A stretch of DNA of 61,655 nucleotides, from positions 1-61,655 of the forward strand of contig NZ_JACJLR010000017.1 of assembly GCF_016902345.1 (NCBI RefSeq), read 5' to 3'. The translations under genes were made by a program, and so were the position numbers. Within the stretch, counting starts at the first letter, position 1; every line of letters starts with the position of its first letter. The DNA comes from Mediterraneibacter glycyrrhizinilyticus (GTDB lineage: Bacteria > Bacillota > Clostridia > Lachnospirales > Lachnospiraceae). Shown here one piece after another: positions 57,518 through 61,655 of the stretch. Under the pieces are notes generated by a model. The model was not told the origin of the DNA, did no database searches, and saw only the letters and a list, made by a program, of their open reading frames with translations.

Positions 57518-57569
57518 AGCTATACAGTAAAAGGCGTGAACTGTAACAGCATAAGAAGGAGGAACAGTC

Positions 57570-59813
57570 ATGAGCATTGTTTTTAATGAGAAGAATCAGA
57601 CATTTCATCTATTTAATTCAAAGATCAGCTATATTATGGGAGTACTCCCCAACGGACATATGGGGCAGCTCTATTTCGGAAAGCGGGTTCATCAGAAGGA
57701 GGATTATTCTTATCTTTTGGAGATGGTTCCACGTTCCATGGGGTCCTATGTGTTTGAGGGGCGGAGAACATTATCACTTGAGCATGTGAAACAGGAGTAC
57801 GGGGTGTACGGATCGTCAGACTACCGTTTTCCGGCGGTTGAGATCCTCCAGGAAAACGGCAGCAGGATCTCAGATTTCTGCTATAAAAGCCATGTTGTGA
57901 CGGCGGGCAAACCAAAACTTCCGGGGCTGCCGGCGACATATACGGAGAGGGATGAGGAGGCGGAGACGCTGATTCTTACTCTGGAGGATAATGTGACGGG
58001 AATCGAGCTTCAGCTTCTCTATACTCTGTTTGCCGGAGACGGCGTGATCGCAAGGAGCGCCAGATTCAGAAACCGGGGAGGCTGCGCGGTGCACCTTCTG
58101 AAAGCGATGAGTCTGTGCCTGGACCTGCCGGACTGTGAGTATGACTGGGTTCAGTTCTCCGGCGCCTGGGCGAGAGAGCGGCATGTAAAAGTGCGGAAGC
58201 TGGAGAAGGGGATCCAGTCCGTGGGAAGCATGCGAGGACATTCTTCCCATGAGCATAATCCGTTCGTTATATTGAAACGTCCGACAGCAGATGAATTTCA
58301 GGGAGAGGCGATCGGGTTCAGCCTGGTCTACAGCGGCAATTTTCTTGCCCAGGCTGAGGTGGATACCCATGATACGACAAGGGTGCTTCTGGGGATCCAT
58401 CCGGAGAGTTTTGACTGGAAACTGGAGCCGGGCGAAGAGTTCCAGACTCCGGAGGCGGTCATGGTCTACACGGACCGGGGCATGAATGATATGAGCCAGA
58501 TCTTCCACCGTCTGTATCAGAAACGGCTTGCGCGGGGATACTGGAGAGACCGGGTGAGACCGATCCTGATCAACAACTGGGAAGCCACCTACATGGACTT
58601 TGACGAAGAGAAACTGCTGCGGATCGCAGAGACGGCAAAGGAGTGTGGGATCGAGCTGTTCGTGCTGGATGACGGCTGGTTCGGAGCGCGCCGGGATGAT
58701 ACTGCCGGGCTGGGGGACTGGAAGGCGAATACAGAACTGCTCCCGAACGGGATTGCCGGGCTGGCACAGAAGATCGAGGACATGGGGATGAAGTTCGGAC
58801 TCTGGTTTGAGCCGGAGATGGTGAACAAAAACTCGGATCTGTACCGGGAGCATCCGGAGTGGATCCTTGCGGTGCCGGGGAGGAGCCAATCTCAGGGGAG
58901 ATACCAGCATGTGCTTGATTTCTCCCGAAAAGAAGTCGTGGATTATATCTATGAGAACATGGCGGAGATCCTCGGAAAAGGGAAGGTATCTTACGTGAAA
59001 TGGGATATGAACCGGAGCATCACCGAGTGTTATTCCGGGGCGCTTCCGGCAGACCGTCAGGGTGAGGTGTTCCACCGCTATATCCTGGGCGTGTATGACC
59101 TGTATGAGCGGCTGACATCCGCCTTCCCGGAAGTGCTGTTCGAGTCCTGCGCCAGCGGCGGAGCAAGATTCGATCCGGGACTTCTGTACTATGCGCCTCA
59201 GGGGTGGACGAGCGATGATACAGACGCGGTGGAGCGGCTGAAGATCCAGTACGGGACATCCTACTGTTATCCGATCAGCAGCATCGGCGCCCATGTGTCC
59301 GCATCCCCGAACCATCAGGTCATGAGGGAGACTCCCCTGTCCACGAGGGCGAATGTGGCATGTTTCGGGACGTTCGGATATGAGCTGGATCTGAACCGGC
59401 TCAGTGCGTGGGAACAGGAAGAAGTGAAGCGTCAGGTGGAGTTTATGAAGAAGTACCGTGAACTGCTCCAGTTTGGCACATTTTACCGGCTGAAGAGCCC
59501 GTTTGAAGGGGATGGAAATATTACGGCCTGGATGGTGGTGAGCGAGGACTGTAAGAAAGCGATCGTGGGATGGTACAAGATCCTCAACGGAGTGAATATG
59601 CCGTATATGCGTCTGAAGCTTGAGGGACTTGACCCGGGCCGGGAGTATGGTGTGCGCGAGGAAGGAGAAGCCCGGGGAAAGGGCTGCGGAAGCTTTTATG
59701 GAGACGAACTGATGAACGTGGGGCTGGTCACGACGGATACCAGCGCCGGGGATGCCCTGCCGGGGATGCATCCGGGAAGGGATTTTGATTCCAGGATCTT
59801 TGTGCTGGAATAA
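57570..59813 (+). CDS. Alpha-galactosidase, GH36
   Basis: 747 residues, a cytoplasmic GH36 enzyme releasing alpha-1,6-galactose from raffinose-family sugars or melibiose. It has an N-terminal beta domain, then the barrel with LINNWEATYMDFDEEKL, FVLDDGWFGARRDD, GLWFEPEMVN, catalytic nucleophile Asp near residue 479 (VKWDMNRSITE), SCASGGARFDPG, and acid/base Asp near 549 (WTSDDTDAVERL). No signal peptide. Length matches intracellular bacterial GH36. AAGGAGGAACAGTC precedes the ATG. No sugar transporter is next to it, so raffinose uptake must be encoded elsewhere. Confidence 0.95.
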   Translation: MSIVFNEKNQTFHLFNSKISYIMGVLPNGHMGQLYFGKRVHQKEDYSYLLEMVPRSMGSYVFEGRRTLSLEHVKQEYGVYGSSDYRFPAVEILQENGSRISDFCYKSHVVTAGKPKLPGLPATYTERDEEAETLILTLEDNVTGIELQLLYTLFAGDGVIARSARFRNRGGCAVHLLKAMSLCLDLPDCEYDWVQFSGAWARERHVKVRKLEKGIQSVGSMRGHSSHEHNPFVILKRPTADEFQGEAIGFSLVYSGNFLAQAEVDTHDTTRVLLGIHPESFDWKLEPGEEFQTPEAVMVYTDRGMNDMSQIFHRLYQKRLARGYWRDRVRPILINNWEATYMDFDEEKLLRIAETAKECGIELFVLDDGWFGARRDDTAGLGDWKANTELLPNGIAGLAQKIEDMGMKFGLWFEPEMVNKNSDLYREHPEWILAVPGRSQSQGRYQHVLDFSRKEVVDYIYENMAEILGKGKVSYVKWDMNRSITECYSGALPADRQGEVFHRYILGVYDLYERLTSAFPEVLFESCASGGARFDPGLLYYAPQGWTSDDTDAVERLKIQYGTSYCYPISSIGAHVSASPNHQVMRETPLSTRANVACFGTFGYELDLNRLSAWEQEEVKRQVEFMKKYRELLQFGTFYRLKSPFEGDGNITAWMVVSEDCKKAIVGWYKILNGVNMPYMRLKLEGLDPGREYGVREEGEARGKGCGSFYGDELMNVGLVTTDTSAGDALPGMHPGRDFDSRIFVLE

Positions 59814-59990
59814 GAAGATACTTTTTCGATTTCTTAATATTTTTTAAAAATAACGACAATACTTTTTTAATAATAGTTATGATTTTTGGAACTCTGTTGC
59901 CCTTCCAGTATCTGGATGTTATCTTAGTTTCACAAGCGAGACAGCAGATGAAACGATATATGAAGAAAGATTATAGAAGAGGACAGGGGT

Positions 59991-61442
59991 ATGAAGAGAG
60001 AAGATAGAAATGACAACAGAAGAGATCATAACTTAAGAAACAGCAGTTTCAGAAAAACAAGGCGGCGGAGAAAAAGGAGATATCTGATTATCCTGATGCT
60101 CCTGGCTCTGCTCATTCCTGTAGGAGGAGCACTTCTGTATCTGAACATGTTCCCGATTTTTTTGAAGAGCAGGGTGGTTGTAAAAGAAATGACAGAGCAG
60201 TTTGATGCCCTTGACAATGTCCGGTTTGTTTTCGGTGGGAATCCGGAGCAGGTAAAAGTCGAGACGGAAGCAGATCTGACGAAGCCGGGGGACTATCCGA
60301 TCCGCTATACTTACGGGAAACGTCAGGCGAGTGCGGTGCTGCAGGTAAGGGATCTGACGCCTCCGGAACTGTCCGTACGCTCTTACACCACGGATGAAGT
60401 GGAGGAAGTAAAGCCTGAGCAGTTTGTAGAAAAGGCAGAAGATCTCTCGAAAGTGACGCTGAGCTTTGTTGATCCGGAAATCAGGAAAGAGGCAGGCGCA
60501 TGGAAAATCCGGATCGCGGCGGAAGACGAGAGCGGAAACCGGACGGAGAAAGAGACGGAACTGATCAGGGTGAAAGATGAGAACGGTCCCAGGATCAGCG
60601 GGACAGAAGACCGGGTGCTTGTTGCGGGAGAGGGGTTTGATGCAAAGGAGGCAGTCAGTGTGGAAGATGATATGGATCCGGTGCCGCTCCTTGAGGTGGA
60701 TGACAGTAATCTGGATCTGTCTGTTCCAGGTACATACTATGTGGACTACCGGGCGAAGGATCGTTCCGGAAATCAGACGGAGGTACGGAGAAAGATTGTG
60801 GTAAAGAAAAAGGAGGAAAAGGTGGTTTATCTCACCTTTGATGACGGTCCGTCTGCCAATACGGAGAAAGTCCTGGATATTCTGAAGAAAGAGAATGTAA
60901 AAGCGACCTTCTTTGTTACAGGAAATAATCCGAAGTATAACTATCTGATGAAACGTGCGAAGGAGGAAGGGCATGCCATTGGGCTTCATACATATACCCA
61001 CGACTACAGCAGGGTCTATTCCTCCGAGAAAGCTTATTTTGACGACCTTCAGAAGATATCGGATCTGGTGGAGAAGACGACGGGGGAGAGATCAAAACTC
61101 CTTCGTTTCCCGGGAGGATCCAGCAACCTGGTCAGTGCGAAGTATACGAAGGGCATTATGAGCAGTCTGACGAAAAAGGTGAGGGAAAAGGGATACCAGT
61201 ATTTTGACTGGAACTGTGACTCTACGGATGCAGCCGGCAATAATGTTCCGGTGGAGACACTGGTGAAGAACGCTTCTTCCGGGCAGGGGAAGCAGATTAA
61301 TATCCTGATGCATGACACTGACGCAAAGGACACTACAGTGGCGGCGCTGCCGAAGATCATTGAGTCTTACCGGAGCAGAGGATATACATTCCGGGAACTT
61401 ACCGCAGATTCCTTTGCGCCCCAGCACAAGGTGAACAACTAA
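59991..61442 (+). CDS. Membrane-anchored polysaccharide deacetylase (CE4)
   Basis: 483 residues. A basic Arg/Asp-rich head (1-35) precedes one membrane anchor (about 32-51), so the bulk is outside the cell. Two Ig-like/bacterial-surface beta domains (about 75-195 and 200-275, the second with SVPGTYYVDYRAKDRSGN) precede the CE4 catalytic domain (about 280-475). There the motifs are TFDDGPS (metal-binding Asp), HTYTHDY (H-x3-H), RFPGGS, and a late LMHDT. Likely removes N-acetyl groups from peptidoglycan or a surface polymer. ATG after AGAGGACAGGGGT. Confidence 0.9.
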   Translation: MKREDRNDNRRDHNLRNSSFRKTRRRRKRRYLIILMLLALLIPVGGALLYLNMFPIFLKSRVVVKEMTEQFDALDNVRFVFGGNPEQVKVETEADLTKPGDYPIRYTYGKRQASAVLQVRDLTPPELSVRSYTTDEVEEVKPEQFVEKAEDLSKVTLSFVDPEIRKEAGAWKIRIAAEDESGNRTEKETELIRVKDENGPRISGTEDRVLVAGEGFDAKEAVSVEDDMDPVPLLEVDDSNLDLSVPGTYYVDYRAKDRSGNQTEVRRKIVVKKKEEKVVYLTFDDGPSANTEKVLDILKKENVKATFFVTGNNPKYNYLMKRAKEEGHAIGLHTYTHDYSRVYSSEKAYFDDLQKISDLVEKTTGERSKLLRFPGGSSNLVSAKYTKGIMSSLTKKVREKGYQYFDWNCDSTDAAGNNVPVETLVKNASSGQGKQINILMHDTDAKDTTVAALPKIIESYRSRGYTFRELTADSFAPQHKVNN

Positions 61443-61480
61443 AGAGTAAGGAGAACAACTGCAGACAGAAGAGAAAAAAT

Positions 61481-61655
61481 GGGGCTGTCGGGAAATAGAT
61501 AGTCCAAATCAGGGGCAGATGTGACTCATACGAGTCACATCTGCCTCCGAAATTTATCCTATAAAAAGAAAAAAGATGGCTAACGACAACCATCTTTCTC
61601 CCTGTTCCATGTTATAATGGAACTATGCGAAAACAAGATTATTATAACGACTTTT
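61481..61655 (+). mobile_element. Left end of a second IS with IS1182-like end architecture (partial)
   Basis: GGGGCTGTCG (61481-61490) equals the first 10 bases of the right-end repeat of the element at 33-34.8 kb. A perfect 14-bp hairpin GGCAGATGTGACTC/GAGTCACATCTGCC (61514-61545), a second stem AAAGATGG/CCATCTTT (61572-61597), an extended -10 TGTTATAAT (61613-61618) and an ATG at 61625 follow in the same order as in the first element. Confidence 0.6.
61625..61655 (+). CDS. Start of a transposase-like ORF, cut by the window end
   Basis: ATG at 61625 opens MRKQDYYNDF and runs off the window. It lies 6 nt after a TATAAT, leaving no room for a ribosome binding site. Identity as a transposase is inferred only from the upstream IS-end architecture. 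Confidence 0.4.
   Translation, partial: MRKQDYYNDF

Noticed and set aside
57870..59771. Long antisense open frame (633 codons) opposite the alpha-galactosidase
   Set aside because: Product is His/Arg/Pro/Leu-rich without any domain and has no ribosome binding site; a shadow of the GC-rich sense gene.

Overview
This 61.7-kb window reads as chromosome of a Gram-positive anaerobe of the Lachnospiraceae (Clostridia). The grounds are moderate GC, strong AGGAGG ribosome binding sites, a V-type ATPase, paired GlgC/GlgD, SpoVG, a DnaD/DnaI-type primosome, a T-box leader, an L10 leader, a class F flavodiiron-rubredoxin-NROR fusion, XpaC/TelA, and two PD-(D/E)XK proteins with repetitive tails. The genus cannot be fixed from sequence alone. 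Most of the window is core genome; the clear accessory parts are the two PD-(D/E)XK genes and two insertion elements.

Layout. 1-5.0 kb: V-ATPase subunit D, a first glgC-glgD pair, an AI-2E-family permease, then a gene-free stretch with an orphan promoter-terminator unit (candidate small RNA) and a 17-bp inverted repeat. 5.3-6.2 kb: a PD-(D/E)XK protein. 6.3-17.9 kb: rpmG-secE-nusG-rplK-rplA, rplJ-rplL with an L10 leader, and rpoB-rpoC, each block with its own promoter and terminator; two near-identical hairpins resembling ribosomal protein L1 sites precede rplK and rplA. 18.0-23.1 kb, minus strand: dnaD, a DnaI-like helicase loader, a long-form PRPP synthetase, and a KdpD/KdpE-like two-component pair; four DnaA-box-like 9-mers lie just upstream of a dnaD promoter. 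23.4-24.8 kb: murC. 25.0-27.8 kb: a second glgC-glgD pair, then spoVG.

27.9-33.0 kb: an RluA-type pseudouridine synthase, xpaC-telA, and an archaeal/eukaryal-type proS behind a T-box. 33.05-34.77 kb: a decayed IS1182-family element between proS and the str operon (rpsL-rpsG-fusA-tuf, 34.8-39.6 kb). 39.8-45.8 kb: a PD-(D/E)XK transposase-like protein, a YitT membrane protein, a second orphan promoter-terminator RNA, a DnaJ-like protein without a zinc finger, then rpiB, a CmpB-like membrane protein and nth. 46.0-50.5 kb: a small membrane protein, the redox fusion enzyme, a convergent dicluster ferredoxin-type protein, a DUF6465-like protein and tRNA-Gly(TCC). 50.7-55.6 kb: a DUF624 protein, xpt, dedA (its ribosome binding site lies in a 12-bp stem) and a VanR/VanS-like two-component system. 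55.8-61.4 kb: an AIM24-type protein, an AraC regulator, a GH36 alpha-galactosidase and a polysaccharide deacetylase. At 61.48 kb a second insertion element with the same end architecture as the first appears to begin and runs off the window.

No CRISPR array, prophage or obvious defence island was seen. The most interesting signals are non-coding: the L1-type hairpins, the DnaA-box cluster, the dedA stem, two candidate small RNAs, and the matching promoter-to-start layout of the two insertion elements.
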